From the NCBI GenBank assembly GCA_017481235.1, contig JAFUPL010000015.1:1-40347 (forward strand): 40,347 bases of DNA. Reading direction: 5' to 3'. Both the position numbers and the translations under genes were made by a program. The stretch comes from Clostridia bacterium. GTDB lineage: Bacteria > Bacillota > Clostridia > Christensenellales > UBA1242. Each line of letters opens with the position of its first letter. The stretch's first letter is position 1. The notes beneath the pieces were generated by a model. That model was not told where the DNA came from and made no database searches. It saw only the letters and a list, made by a program, of their open reading frames with translations. Below are positions 8,471 through 16,829 of the stretch, piece by piece.

Positions 8471-9382
8471 ATGAATGCAATTGAAATTAGAAATTTAACA
8501 AAAAATTTTGGAACTAAACAAGCAGTTGCTGGTCTTGATATGACAGTGCCAGTAGGCGCGATATATGGATTTATTGGCGAAAATGGAAGTGGAAAGTCTA
8601 CTACTCAAAAAATAATATGCGGTCTTCTTAAACCAAGTGGCGGAACAATTAAATTATATGGAAAAGATTATACAGATGTTGACATACGCTCAAATATTGG
8701 AGTGTTAATTGAATCTCCTGGTTGTTATCCTAATTATAGCGTATGGAATAACCTTATGCTACAAGCAACCAATTTAAATATTCCTAACAAAGAGGAGGAA
8801 GTGCGAAAAGTTCTTAAAATGGTAAGAATGGAAGGTTCGGCGTCCAATAAATTTAAAAATTGTTCACTAGGTATGAAGCAACGAATAGGTGTTGCAATGG
8901 CACTTATAGGCAAACCTAAATTACTGGTACTTGACGAACCTATCAATGGACTTGATGCTGACGGTATGCGTATTATGCGGGAAGTGTTGGTGGATATTAC
9001 CCAAAATTACCAATGCACAGTGCTTGTTTCGTCACATATTTTGGGTGAACTTGAAAAGATTGCCACACACTATGGAATTATTCGAGGTGGCAAAATGATT
9101 AAGGAAATGACGGCAGATGAATTGGAAATTAATTGTCCTACATATGTTGCAATTCAAACCAAAGATATGACCAAAGCAAAGGAATTGCTTAAATCCAAGT
9201 TTTCACGTGTAACGGAAGATGAGGAAAATAACTATATTCGCATTTATGATGCCGAAAATCCAGAGCAAATTGTTATGTATTTGTATCAAAATAATGTGAT
9301 AGTAACAGAAATTAGAACTGACAAAATAGGCTTGGAAGAATACTATATCAATCTTATGAAACAAAACAAGGAGGGTAAGTAA
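8471..9382 (+). CDS. ABC transporter ATP-binding protein (copy 2)
   Basis: This 303-residue ATPase has Walker A GENGSGKS at residues 36-43, signature SLGMKQ at 132-137 and Walker B LLVLDEP at 151-157. It is a close paralogue of the ATPase at 6727: the first 165 residues are nearly collinear, while the C-terminal regulatory region has diverged. It probably serves the permease at 9382, whose ATG overlaps its stop by one base (TAATG), implying translational coupling. The two ATPases could also form a heterodimer with either permease. Confidence 0.93.
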   Translation: MNAIEIRNLTKNFGTKQAVAGLDMTVPVGAIYGFIGENGSGKSTTQKIICGLLKPSGGTIKLYGKDYTDVDIRSNIGVLIESPGCYPNYSVWNNLMLQATNLNIPNKEEEVRKVLKMVRMEGSASNKFKNCSLGMKQRIGVAMALIGKPKLLVLDEPINGLDADGMRIMREVLVDITQNYQCTVLVSSHILGELEKIATHYGIIRGGKMIKEMTADELEINCPTYVAIQTKDMTKAKELLKSKFSRVTEDEENNYIRIYDAENPEQIVMYLYQNNVIVTEIRTDKIGLEEYYINLMKQNKEGK

Positions 9383-10173
9383 TGAATACAAAATTCAAAA
9401 GTACTTTTAAACAAACTAAAAGTATGCTTAAAGTTGATTTTAGAAGAATGTTTACAATGCCTTTGTTTTATATAATGCTAGGTGCATCATTTGTGATACC
9501 TATATTAATATTAGTTATGACTTCTATGATGGACGGAAGCGTCACTGTTGACCCTCAAACTGGTGCTGAAACCGTAATTGAAGGATTTAAAAATGTTTGG
9601 CAAATTATAGGTTCAACCAGTGGTTCGTCAATGGAGATAAGCATAATTAGTATGTGCAATATTAATATGATGTTTTTCCTTATAGCGGTGTTGGTTTGTA
9701 TTTTTGTTGCCGATGATTTTAGAAGTGGTTATTCAAAAAATTTGTTTACAGTTAGACCTACTAAAACAGATTATGCCATATCAAAAATTGTTGTAGGGTT
9801 TGTGGGTGGCGCAAGTATGCTACTAGCATTCTTTGTTGGAGCAATGTTAGGCGGTGCAATTGCAGGACTTTCATTTTCACTTAAAGGTGCTAGTGCCATT
9901 AATGTAGTAATGTGTATTATATCTAAAATATTTTTAGTTGGAATATTCGTGTCAATTTATGTACTTGCCAGTGTAGTTGCAAAACAAAAACTATGGCTTT
10001 CACTACTTCTTGCTTTTGGTATTGGAATGTTGTTCTTTACTATGATACCGTTAATTACTCCACTTGATTGCAGTATTATAAATGTTATATTGTGCTTGGT
10101 GGGAAGTGTTTTATTTAGTGTGGGATTTACATATTTATCAAAACTAATATTAAACAAGCAAGATATACTTTAA
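9382..10173 (+). CDS. ABC transporter permease (copy 2)
   Basis: This 263-residue integral membrane protein has six hydrophobic segments and an external loop (about residues 50-85) after the first, as in the copy at 7631. The motif DDFRSGYSKNLFTVRPTK-like after the second segment matches HDYKSGYVKQLFTTHPKK in copy 1, so the two share a cytoplasmic coupling loop. It is the last gene of the operon, with a terminator directly behind it. Family is ABC-2 type export permease; the substrate is unknown. Confidence 0.88.
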   Translation: MNTKFKSTFKQTKSMLKVDFRRMFTMPLFYIMLGASFVIPILILVMTSMMDGSVTVDPQTGAETVIEGFKNVWQIIGSTSGSSMEISIISMCNINMMFFLIAVLVCIFVADDFRSGYSKNLFTVRPTKTDYAISKIVVGFVGGASMLLAFFVGAMLGGAIAGLSFSLKGASAINVVMCIISKIFLVGIFVSIYVLASVVAKQKLWLSLLLAFGIGMLFFTMIPLITPLDCSIINVILCLVGSVLFSVGFTYLSKLILNKQDIL

Positions 10174-10180
10174 TATTTAA

Positions 10181-10206
10181 AGGCACTCTAGTTCAGGGTG
10201 CTTTTT
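10181..10206 (+). terminator. Intrinsic terminator of the ABC operon
   Basis: GCACTCT (10183-10189) pairs with AGGGTGC (10195-10201), with one G-U and a five-base loop, followed by TTTTT. Confidence 0.8.
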
Positions 10207-10225
10207 AAGATATATTTTAATGTAT

Positions 10226-10254
10226 TTTACTTTTTAAACTAAATGTGGTACAAT
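10226..10254 (+). promoter_or_regulatory. Extended -10 promoter of the 10286-12776 pair
   Basis: TTTACT (10226-10231), a 17-base spacer and TACAAT (10249-10254), with TG one base before the -10 box. Confidence 0.5.
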
Positions 10255-10285
10255 ATAAAGTGATAATTTAAAATAAAGGGCGTTT

Positions 10286-11224
10286 ATGGATTTTTTTAAA
10301 AATATATGGAGCAAAATTAAAAACCCACATGGAATAAAACTAGCATTATTCTATGTGTTTTTTGCGCTTATAGTAACATCAACTTTAGTGTTAGTAATAT
10401 TAGTTCAAAAACAAACAGTTTTGCACTATATTTTGTATGGTGTTTCAGGATTAAGTTTGGTATATTTTGTTTATACTATGGTTATTTTTGTTCCAAAGAT
10501 GAAAGTAGGAATTATTAATTTTTTGCAAAGACATAAATTTACAAATGCTATTTTAAAAGATTATGGATATCGTACTATTGTTTTTGGTTTTTGCTCACTT
10601 ATTATAAATGTTGCGTTTATATCACTTGTGGCGGTTATGGCATTTATGAGTAAAACGGCATGGTATTTTACACTAACTATTTACTATATCATTCTTGCGT
10701 TTATGAAGGGCAATGTATTTTATTCCAAACGTAAATATGGCACGGAAGTAAAGCAAGCGCGTGCATTAAGATTTAGTGGGATAATGTTTATATTAATGAC
10801 AATTGCTTTTTCAGGCGTTATAGTATTGATATACAAAACTAATAGATATTTTGAATATGCTGGACTTTTGATTTATGCGGTTGCCGCATTTACATTTTAC
10901 AAATTAACGTTAGCAATATACAATATATTTAAAGTTAAAAAGTACGAAGACCTTTATTTGCAAAATATACGAAATATTAATTTAGCAAGTGCACTTATAT
11001 CAATTATTATGCTTCAAGTGGCAATGTTTCAAGCATTTTCACCAACCAGTAATTCTAGTTTTGCCAATGCGTTAACTGGGGCGGGAGTGAGTGCTGTTAT
11101 ATTATTTTTAGGAATATTGATGATTATACAAGCAAATAAAAAGTTAAAACAATTAAAAACGAATGAAAGTGATAAAAATAATAGATATGAAGATTTAGGA
11201 ATACATAATGAAAAAGAAAATTAA
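10286..11224 (+). CDS. Multi-pass membrane protein of unknown function
   Basis: This 312-residue protein has about eight hydrophobic segments spread over residues 15-290, with a short cytoplasmic N terminus and a charged C-terminal tail of about 25 residues. I see no transporter or enzyme motif. The next gene, a cardiolipin synthase, starts inside its last codons (17-base overlap), so the two are translated from one message and may act together at the membrane. A role in phospholipid handling is inferred from that overlap alone. Confidence 0.75.
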   Translation: MDFFKNIWSKIKNPHGIKLALFYVFFALIVTSTLVLVILVQKQTVLHYILYGVSGLSLVYFVYTMVIFVPKMKVGIINFLQRHKFTNAILKDYGYRTIVFGFCSLIINVAFISLVAVMAFMSKTAWYFTLTIYYIILAFMKGNVFYSKRKYGTEVKQARALRFSGIMFILMTIAFSGVIVLIYKTNRYFEYAGLLIYAVAAFTFYKLTLAIYNIFKVKKYEDLYLQNIRNINLASALISIIMLQVAMFQAFSPTSNSSFANALTGAGVSAVILFLGILMIIQANKKLKQLKTNESDKNNRYEDLGIHNEKEN

Positions 11225-12776
11225 AATTCATGCTAATGGAAAGATTGTTGAAAAGGAAATTAATTATATTCCAACGCGTTATATTATTGCGATATTAATA
11301 ACAATACTAGAGGTGGCGGCAATTATAGGCACAGTGGTTGTTTTGGCAATATTTGTGCCGTACTTTTATACCGCACTGATGATAACTCAAGTAGTGGTGG
11401 TTATCTCAATAGTTGTATCAAACAATAATCCAGATTATAAATTAATTTGGCTATTTGTAGTGGTTATGATACCACTAGTTGGATTGATGATATATTTAAT
11501 TTTTTACAAGAGAAAATTACCTAAAAGAGTTGTAAAAAAATTGCAAAAAATCAATGATAGTTATAAGTATGATGATAATGTCAATTTTACACAACTTTAC
11601 AATCAAGATTCACTTATTGTTACGCAAGCAAGGTCTTTATGCGCAATTTCCAACACACATTTGTATCAAAATTCAAAATTGCAATATTTTTGCGTAGGCG
11701 AAGATATGTATGTTTCAATGATTGAGGCATTGCAAAAAGCAGAAAAGTTTATATTTTTAGAATATTTCATTATTGAAGATGGAGTATTTTGGAATTCAAT
11801 ATTAGACATTTTAATAAAAAAAGCAAAACAAGGTGTGGAAGTTAAATTAATATATGATGATGTAGGGTGTATGGGCACACTTCCAGGTAATTACTATAAA
11901 ACACTAACTAAAAAATATGATATTCAAACAGTATTGTTTTCAAAAATGAAAGGACAAGCAAATGGCGAATTTAATAATCGTAGTCACAGGAAGATTTTGG
12001 TTATAGATGGTAAAGTTGCGTTTACTGGTGGAATAAATATTGCAGACGAATATATTAACAAGCGTAAAAGGTTAGGGCATTGGAAAGATACTGGTATAAA
12101 AATTGAGGGCGAGGCAATAAATGAGTTTACTAAATTATTTTTATTAGATTTTTGTTTAAACTGCAAAAAGGAGCAAAATATTGACTTTAATAAGTATTAT
12201 ATTGCACAATCAGTTGACAAATGTGACAATTATGTTATTCCTTTTGCAGACGCACCAAAACCATTAAATAATTATTCTGTTTCCAAAACGGCGATTTTAA
12301 ATTTACTTAATCAAGCAAAAAAATACGTATACATATGTACACCATATTTGATTGTTGATAATGAACTTATGAAGGCGTTAGAAAATACAGCAATACGAGG
12401 TGTAGATATTAGAATTATAATTCCTCATATACCTGATAAAAAAATAGTATTTGGTATGACTCGAAGTGTTTGTGGCCAACTTATTAAGCAAGGTGTTAAG
12501 GTTTATGAGTACACACCTGGGTTTATACATGCTAAGTCATATATTGCAGATGATGAATACGGAATTATTGGTACAATGAATTTGGATTATAGAAGTCTTG
12601 ATCATAATTTTGAAAATGGTGTTTGGATTTATAATGATAACGTTATTTTTGATATGAAAAAAGACTTTATCCACACTATGAACAATTCACAATTAATATT
12701 AAATGAAAAACCAAAACATAAACTAATTGCAAAACTAATATATGTTTTAGTAAAAATATTTTCACCGTTATTATAA
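11208..12776 (+). CDS. cls: Cardiolipin synthase (phospholipase D family)
   Basis: This 522-residue enzyme joins two phosphatidylglycerols into cardiolipin plus glycerol at the membrane. It has two N-terminal membrane segments, about residues 22-60 and 75-100, and the two HKD catalytic motifs of the PLD fold: H260 in HRKILVIDGKVAFTGG and H441 in HAKSYIADDEYGIIG. The layout and length match bacterial ClsA-type enzymes. The ATG at 11208 lies within the upstream membrane-protein gene. A long structured element ending in a T-rich run follows at 12785. Confidence 0.95.
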   Translation: MKKKIKIHANGKIVEKEINYIPTRYIIAILITILEVAAIIGTVVVLAIFVPYFYTALMITQVVVVISIVVSNNNPDYKLIWLFVVVMIPLVGLMIYLIFYKRKLPKRVVKKLQKINDSYKYDDNVNFTQLYNQDSLIVTQARSLCAISNTHLYQNSKLQYFCVGEDMYVSMIEALQKAEKFIFLEYFIIEDGVFWNSILDILIKKAKQGVEVKLIYDDVGCMGTLPGNYYKTLTKKYDIQTVLFSKMKGQANGEFNNRSHRKILVIDGKVAFTGGINIADEYINKRKRLGHWKDTGIKIEGEAINEFTKLFLLDFCLNCKKEQNIDFNKYYIAQSVDKCDNYVIPFADAPKPLNNYSVSKTAILNLLNQAKKYVYICTPYLIVDNELMKALENTAIRGVDIRIIIPHIPDKKIVFGMTRSVCGQLIKQGVKVYEYTPGFIHAKSYIADDEYGIIGTMNLDYRSLDHNFENGVWIYNDNVIFDMKKDFIHTMNNSQLILNEKPKHKLIAKLIYVLVKIFSPLL

Positions 12777-12784
12777 AATTATTA

Positions 12785-12905
12785 AGCAATCCTTATTTTG
12801 TAATAACCCAAAAAGTTATATACTTTTGGAAGTATAGTTAATTTTGCTATAAATCTCCAAAATTATGTACTTCAGGAGATACGCTTTGATTAAGGATTGT
12901 TTTTA
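12785..12905 (+). other. Structured non-coding element / complex terminator after cls
   Basis: An outer stem, CAATCCTTA (12787-12795) with TAAGGATTG (12891-12899), encloses nested pairings: CCAAAAAGT (12808-12816) with ACTTTTGG (12822-12829, one bulge), GAAGTA (12829-12834) with TACTTC (12868-12873), TATAG (12833-12837) with CTATA (12847-12851), and ATCTCC (12853-12858) with GGAGAT (12875-12880). A T5 run begins at the outer stem. It can act as a terminator with a large folded loop, or it may be a small RNA or mobile palindromic element. Confidence 0.5.
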
Positions 12906-12940
12906 TTTATCCTAAAATTCATATAAATAATGATTTTTAA

Positions 12941-13105
12941 CTGACTGTTGGAGTTGGATTTGAAGCAATGACGGCGTCACAACACTCCTTATTGTCAAAT
13001 TGCTTACAATGTTACGCAATTGTTGACTTTTTAGTCGGTTGCTCCTTTTCCCCTTCAAAGCATGCGCTTGGTGGGGTCCCCGATTGATAACCCGAAGGTC
13101 TATAT
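12941..13105 (-). other. Non-coding stretch with degenerate tRNA-like pieces
   Basis: No gene is visible. The block around 12953-12979 (GGAGTTGGATTTGAA, then a CAATGAC-like continuation) matches the 3' half of the neighbouring initiator tRNA gene with a few changes, in the same orientation. The 14 bases ATAACCCGAAGGTC near 13087-13100 repeat the tRNA anticodon-arm region in inverted orientation. Between them are small palindromes such as AAATTGC/GCAATT and GACT/AGTC. It may be a decayed tRNA or an old attachment-site remnant. Confidence 0.35.
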
Positions 13106-13111
13106 AATTAA

Positions 13112-13142
13112 TAAAAAAGACCTACTATTATGAATAGGTCTT
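13112..13142 (-). terminator. Intrinsic terminator of the tRNA gene
   Basis: On the minus strand AAGACCTA (13142-13135) pairs with TAGGTCTT (13124-13117), followed by a T-rich run, directly after the tRNA 3' end. Confidence 0.85.
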
Positions 13143-13146
13143 ACAT

Positions 13147-13223
13147 TGGTTGCGGGAGTTGGATTTGAACCAACGACCTTCGGGTTATGGGCCCGACGAG
13201 CTGCCGAACTGCTCTATCCCGCG
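13147..13223 (-). tRNA. Initiator tRNA-fMet (CAT anticodon)
   Basis: This 77-base minus-strand gene folds as a cloverleaf: acceptor CGCGGGA with TCCCGCA, anticodon stem TCGGG with CCCGA around the loop CCCATAA (anticodon CAT), T arm GTTGG-TTCAAAT-CCAAC. The first base pair is a C1-A72 mismatch and the anticodon stem has three G-C pairs, both hallmarks of the initiator. The 3' CCA is encoded in the gene. It forms its own unit, with a consensus promoter at 13274-13302 and a terminator at 13112-13142. Confidence 0.96.
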
Positions 13224-13273
13224 ATATTAAGTTTTGAGCATTAAAAAACGCATTTATTAATGCTTACATTTAT

Positions 13274-13302
13274 ATTATATGCAAAAGATATCAATTTGTC
13301 AA
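13274..13302 (-). promoter_or_regulatory. Consensus promoter of the initiator tRNA
   Basis: On the minus strand TTGACA (13302-13297) and TATAAT (13279-13274) are separated by 17 bases, a full consensus. A hairpin GCATT-AATA-AATGC followed by a T run lies between promoter and tRNA (about 13240-13263). Confidence 0.85.
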
Positions 13303-13574
13303 CACTTTTTTAAAGATTTATTTAAAATATTTAATTTTTTTTGAATTTATAGCAAAAATAATTAATAAAATATCCAAAATTTATAAAAAGTGCAATATGT
13401 ATGCCAAACATTGTATAAAATATTAAAATTTACACATAGTGCGGTGTGAATGTGGAATCTTTATGATAAATTTAAATAAATTTGTAAAAAAATGTAAAAA
13501 CTATTGTAAATCATTTTACTTTTTGATATTAAATTGTTAAAATAGTTGTAGTAAATTTTATAAAGGAGATAATT
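13303..13574. other. AT-rich intergenic region before the surface protein
   Basis: No ORF, RNA or strong promoter is seen in this stretch. It is AT-rich and probably contains the promoter of the 13575 gene; possible boxes such as TTGATA near 13522 are weak. A good AAAGGAG site precedes the ATG. Confidence 0.4.
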
Positions 13575-16500
13575 ATGACAAAAATTAAGAAATTAATCTT
13601 AAGTTTAAGCATAGCATTTACAATGTGTGTAGTATTAGTAATTGGTTTTGTGCTAAATAGTTCTCCTAACCCAAGTAATGCACTAGGGGGGGGGGGCACT
13701 ATAAAATCTAGTGATACGGAAGTATCACAAGAGGTTGTAAAACCCACAACTTACACCTATCTTCCAGGGGAAGTGTTGTTTAAAAGAGGTGGAAGTACCC
13801 TAAGTTATAATTATACACCAAGTGCAGATATGAAAGACGGTGCCAAAACAGTAGCATACGAATATTGCTTTGGAAACTCTATGAACCGAGCAACCGCAGT
13901 TAACTTAAAGGAAATAGATACAACAGATGTAACAGTAAGTTATGCATGGAGTTTAAATACCAAACTAGATACAACTCAAAGCATTACTACATATACAAAC
14001 TACGAATTACAACGCCTAAACAACTATGGTGATGAAGTATATATTTACGTGTTTGTAACCCCAACTAATGAAACTATCCCTACTACATTTACAAGTAGTG
14101 TAGTATGGTACTATGGCATACCATATGAAATGCCAATATTTAACAATGTAACCAACACCGTTGAATATCAAACCGTAGTAGATGGTCAAAAGATTGATAA
14201 GAATACTTTAAATGTACCAGAAGCACCAACTGGTTGTTATTTTGATGGTTGGTATTTGGATAAAGGGTTTGGCACTAGGGTGAGTGATGCAGAATTTGAG
14301 GCGGGTAGAAAAATGTATGCGCGTTTTGCTAACCTTCCAAGTGATTGGATAATGTGGGAAGATGACCATTATTTTGTAACTAAATATAGATATGACGACA
14401 CAACTGCCCCAACATCAACTTTGCCTAGTCATTTAGTAATTCCAGCAATATATAACGATGGAACGCATGGTGAGGCTCCTGTTACACATATTTATAACTA
14501 CGGTAGTCCTAATTCAGGAGTGTTTTACAACCAAGATGGCATAACAAAAGTTACTATACCTAATACATTAACAGATATTGGATGGGAAGCATTTCATGGA
14601 TGTTATTATTTAACAGAAGTAAATTTTGATGCAAATTCAAGTGTAAGGGTTATTGGGGATGGTGCTTTTGCTTCGACAAGCTTGACTAGTGTTACAATTC
14701 CAGCAAGTGTTACTCATATTTTAGGTTCAGCATTTAGAGATTCAGCGTCAACTATAACATTTGAACATAATTCTCAATTAACAGATATAGGTGGTTCTCA
14801 TGCACTACAAGGTGTTCAATTGTTAGACTTAAGTAATTGTGATAATTTAACAAGTATAACAGTAGCAGATTGTATAAGGGCAAATACACTTATTTTACCT
14901 AATACAGTAACAAGGTTAGACCCAGGCATTATGCAAGTTCTAAATCTTATTTTTGAAGATAATTCACAAATGACAACATTTAATGACCAATGTAATTGGG
15001 GTAATTCTTTAAAAAGCATTGATTTTGGAAACAATTCAAAACTAACATCAATAAATCAATCATATTTTAATGATAATACAGATTTAACACATATTGATTT
15101 TGGTGATAATTCACAATTAACAACAATAGAAGAAGGAACTTTTAGTTTAGATGAATTGCAAAGTGTTAACTTTGGCAAAAATTCAAAAGTTACAACATTC
15201 CCTAGTAATATATTTAATACTTGCAAAAACTTAAAAGAAGTAAACCTTCCATCAAATTTAACAACTATAGGTAATTATGCTTTTGAAGATTGTTCTTATT
15301 TAACCGAGATTACAATCCCAGCAAGTGTAAAAAATATTAATAAAGGTGCATTTACTGGTTCAGGACTTAAGAAAGTTGTATTTGAAACAGGTTCACAATT
15401 ACAAACAATTGGTGTAGATGCTTTCTATGATTGTGCGGATTTATCAAACGTAAATTTACAAAATTGTGTTAATTTACAAACAATTAGTGACTATGGTTTC
15501 CAAAAATGTCCTAAACTAACTACTATGACAATTCCAGCAAGTGTAACTAGTATAGGAAAGAAGATTTTTGAAAAATGTACTAATTTAGTCAGTGTAAATT
15601 TTGCACCAAATTCACAATTATATCGAATTTATGATGGTGCATTTGATGGTTGTACTGCATTGAAAAATATTACAATCCCAGCAAGTGTAAATTATATTCA
15701 AGGTTCGGCATTTATTAATTGTACTTCTTTACAAAATGTAACATTTGAAACAGGTTCTCAACTAGTTCAAATATATAGTAATGCATTTGCTCATTGTGAA
15801 AATTTACAAACCGTTAATTTGCAAGCGTGTACCAAACTTAATAGGATTGATAGTGATACATTCCACTGGTGTTACAAACTACAAAGTATTACTATTCCAG
15901 ATAGTGTAACATATATGGGAAGTAGTATATTTAGAGAATGTAGAGAACTAACAACCGTTACAATTCCTGAAAATGTAGCAAATATTGGACGTTATTGCTT
16001 TGAAGGTTGTACTAAATTAACCGAAATTGTATTCCAAGATGATGGCAAAAGTGCTTGGTTTGAATTATTAACCAAAGCAGATTGGTTAGAATTTACAGGT
16101 GGAACATATATCGACCTATCAAATCCACAATATAATGTTACAATATTAACAGAAATAGCACCAGATAATACTGATGCTAGTAAGTATTCTAATAAATATT
16201 TATACAAGACAGATGTTTCACAAGTTACAACTATTGAAGCATCATCATATAAAGGAAACACAAACTTAACCCATATAGATTTAAGTATCTTCCCTAATTT
16301 AACAACAATAGGAGAAGATGCGTTCCGTTTTTGTCCTAATTTAACCAGTATAGATCTAAGCGGATGTACCAGTTTAACAACAATAGGAGATAGTGCTTTC
16401 TATTGGAGTGATTTAACCAGTATAGATCTAAGCGGATGTACCAGTTTAACAACAATAGGAGATAGTGCTTTCTATTATTGTAGAAGTTTAACAAGCATAA

Positions 16501-16727
16501 CCCTACCAAGTAGTGTAACAAAGATAGGCAGACAGGCTTTCGAAGGTAGTAGAATAACCAGTTTAACTATACAAGGTTGGGATAATGGAACATGGTATTA
16601 TACACACTATTATGATTATATCAGCGGAACTGAGTTTACAGGAAGTTTTGCTGACGCCAGTCAAAATGCAACATGGTTTAAGAGTGATTATTTATATTAT
16701 AATTACTATTGGTACAAGGTATCGTAG
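13575..16727 (+). CDS. BspA-like leucine-rich-repeat surface protein with G11 tract
   Basis: This 1050-residue secreted protein starts with a lysine-rich signal sequence (hydrophobic core about residues 8-27). A tract of 11 G at 13686-13696 encodes Gly38-41 just after it. Residues about 190-250 contain an InlB-type B-repeat (YFDGWYLDKGF), then from about 290 to 990 many BspA/TpLRR-type leucine-rich repeats of about 23-25 residues (TIPASVT..IG..AF..C..L pattern). No LPXTG anchor is visible; the C terminus is Tyr/Trp-rich. Such proteins sit on the cell surface and bind host or bacterial partners. One extra or missing G in the tract would stop translation within a few codons, so phase variation is likely. 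A 72-bp unit is duplicated at 16341-16484. Confidence 0.92.
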   Translation: MTKIKKLILSLSIAFTMCVVLVIGFVLNSSPNPSNALGGGGTIKSSDTEVSQEVVKPTTYTYLPGEVLFKRGGSTLSYNYTPSADMKDGAKTVAYEYCFGNSMNRATAVNLKEIDTTDVTVSYAWSLNTKLDTTQSITTYTNYELQRLNNYGDEVYIYVFVTPTNETIPTTFTSSVVWYYGIPYEMPIFNNVTNTVEYQTVVDGQKIDKNTLNVPEAPTGCYFDGWYLDKGFGTRVSDAEFEAGRKMYARFANLPSDWIMWEDDHYFVTKYRYDDTTAPTSTLPSHLVIPAIYNDGTHGEAPVTHIYNYGSPNSGVFYNQDGITKVTIPNTLTDIGWEAFHGCYYLTEVNFDANSSVRVIGDGAFASTSLTSVTIPASVTHILGSAFRDSASTITFEHNSQLTDIGGSHALQGVQLLDLSNCDNLTSITVADCIRANTLILPNTVTRLDPGIMQVLNLIFEDNSQMTTFNDQCNWGNSLKSIDFGNNSKLTSINQSYFNDNTDLTHIDFGDNSQLTTIEEGTFSLDELQSVNFGKNSKVTTFPSNIFNTCKNLKEVNLPSNLTTIGNYAFEDCSYLTEITIPASVKNINKGAFTGSGLKKVVFETGSQLQTIGVDAFYDCADLSNVNLQNCVNLQTISDYGFQKCPKLTTMTIPASVTSIGKKIFEKCTNLVSVNFAPNSQLYRIYDGAFDGCTALKNITIPASVNYIQGSAFINCTSLQNVTFETGSQLVQIYSNAFAHCENLQTVNLQACTKLNRIDSDTFHWCYKLQSITIPDSVTYMGSSIFRECRELTTVTIPENVANIGRYCFEGCTKLTEIVFQDDGKSAWFELLTKADWLEFTGGTYIDLSNPQYNVTILTEIAPDNTDASKYSNKYLYKTDVSQVTTIEASSYKGNTNLTHIDLSIFPNLTTIGEDAFRFCPNLTSIDLSGCTSLTTIGDSAFYWSDLTSIDLSGCTSLTTIGDSAFYYCRSLTSITLPSSVTKIGRQAFEGSRITSLTIQGWDNGTWYYTHYYDYISGTEFTGSFADASQNATWFKSDYLYYNYYWYKVS
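13686..13696 (+). repeat. Homopolymeric G11 tract (candidate phase-variation switch)
   Basis: Eleven consecutive G lie in frame at codons 38-41 of the surface-protein gene. With 10 G the next codons read GCA CTA TAA; with 12 G they read CAC TAT AAA ATC TAG. Only 11 G, or a change by three, keeps the frame open. Confidence 0.9.
16341..16484 (+). repeat. 72-bp tandem duplication inside the LRR region
   Basis: Two units begin at 16341 and 16413. The first 64 bases of each are identical, encoding LTSIDLSGCTSLTTIGDSAF twice. Neighbouring LRR units differ much more, so this pair arose recently by slippage or unequal recombination. Confidence 0.9.
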
Positions 16728-16728
16728 A

Positions 16729-16783
16729 TACAATGATTAATGAATAGTGAAGAATGAATAATTAAGGACGCTGTCGCGTTATA
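16729..16783 (+). repeat. Dispersed intergenic repeat, copy 2
   Basis: After the surface-protein stop there is a purine-rich block (GTGAAGAATGAATAATTAAG) followed by GGACGCTGTCGCGTTAT. Related blocks occur at 26418, 32875 and, in part, 4760, 37566 and 39471. Confidence 0.6.
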
Positions 16784-16786
16784 AAA

Positions 16787-16820
16787 AAGATTTAGACCTA
16801 AAAAATCTAAATCTTTTTTT
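16787..16820. terminator. Bidirectional intrinsic terminator
   Basis: AAGATTTAGA (16787-16796) pairs with TCTAAATCTT (16806-16815); a T7 run follows on the plus strand and a T-rich run on the minus. It serves the convergent surface-protein and MFS genes. Confidence 0.85.
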
Positions 16821-16829
16821 GTATTTAAG

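Noticed and set aside
13686..13696. G11 tract as a simple assembly error
   Set aside because: The frame is open over 1050 codons only with this tract length, and both neighbouring frames stop at once, so the count is at least consistent with a real coding state; raw reads would settle it.
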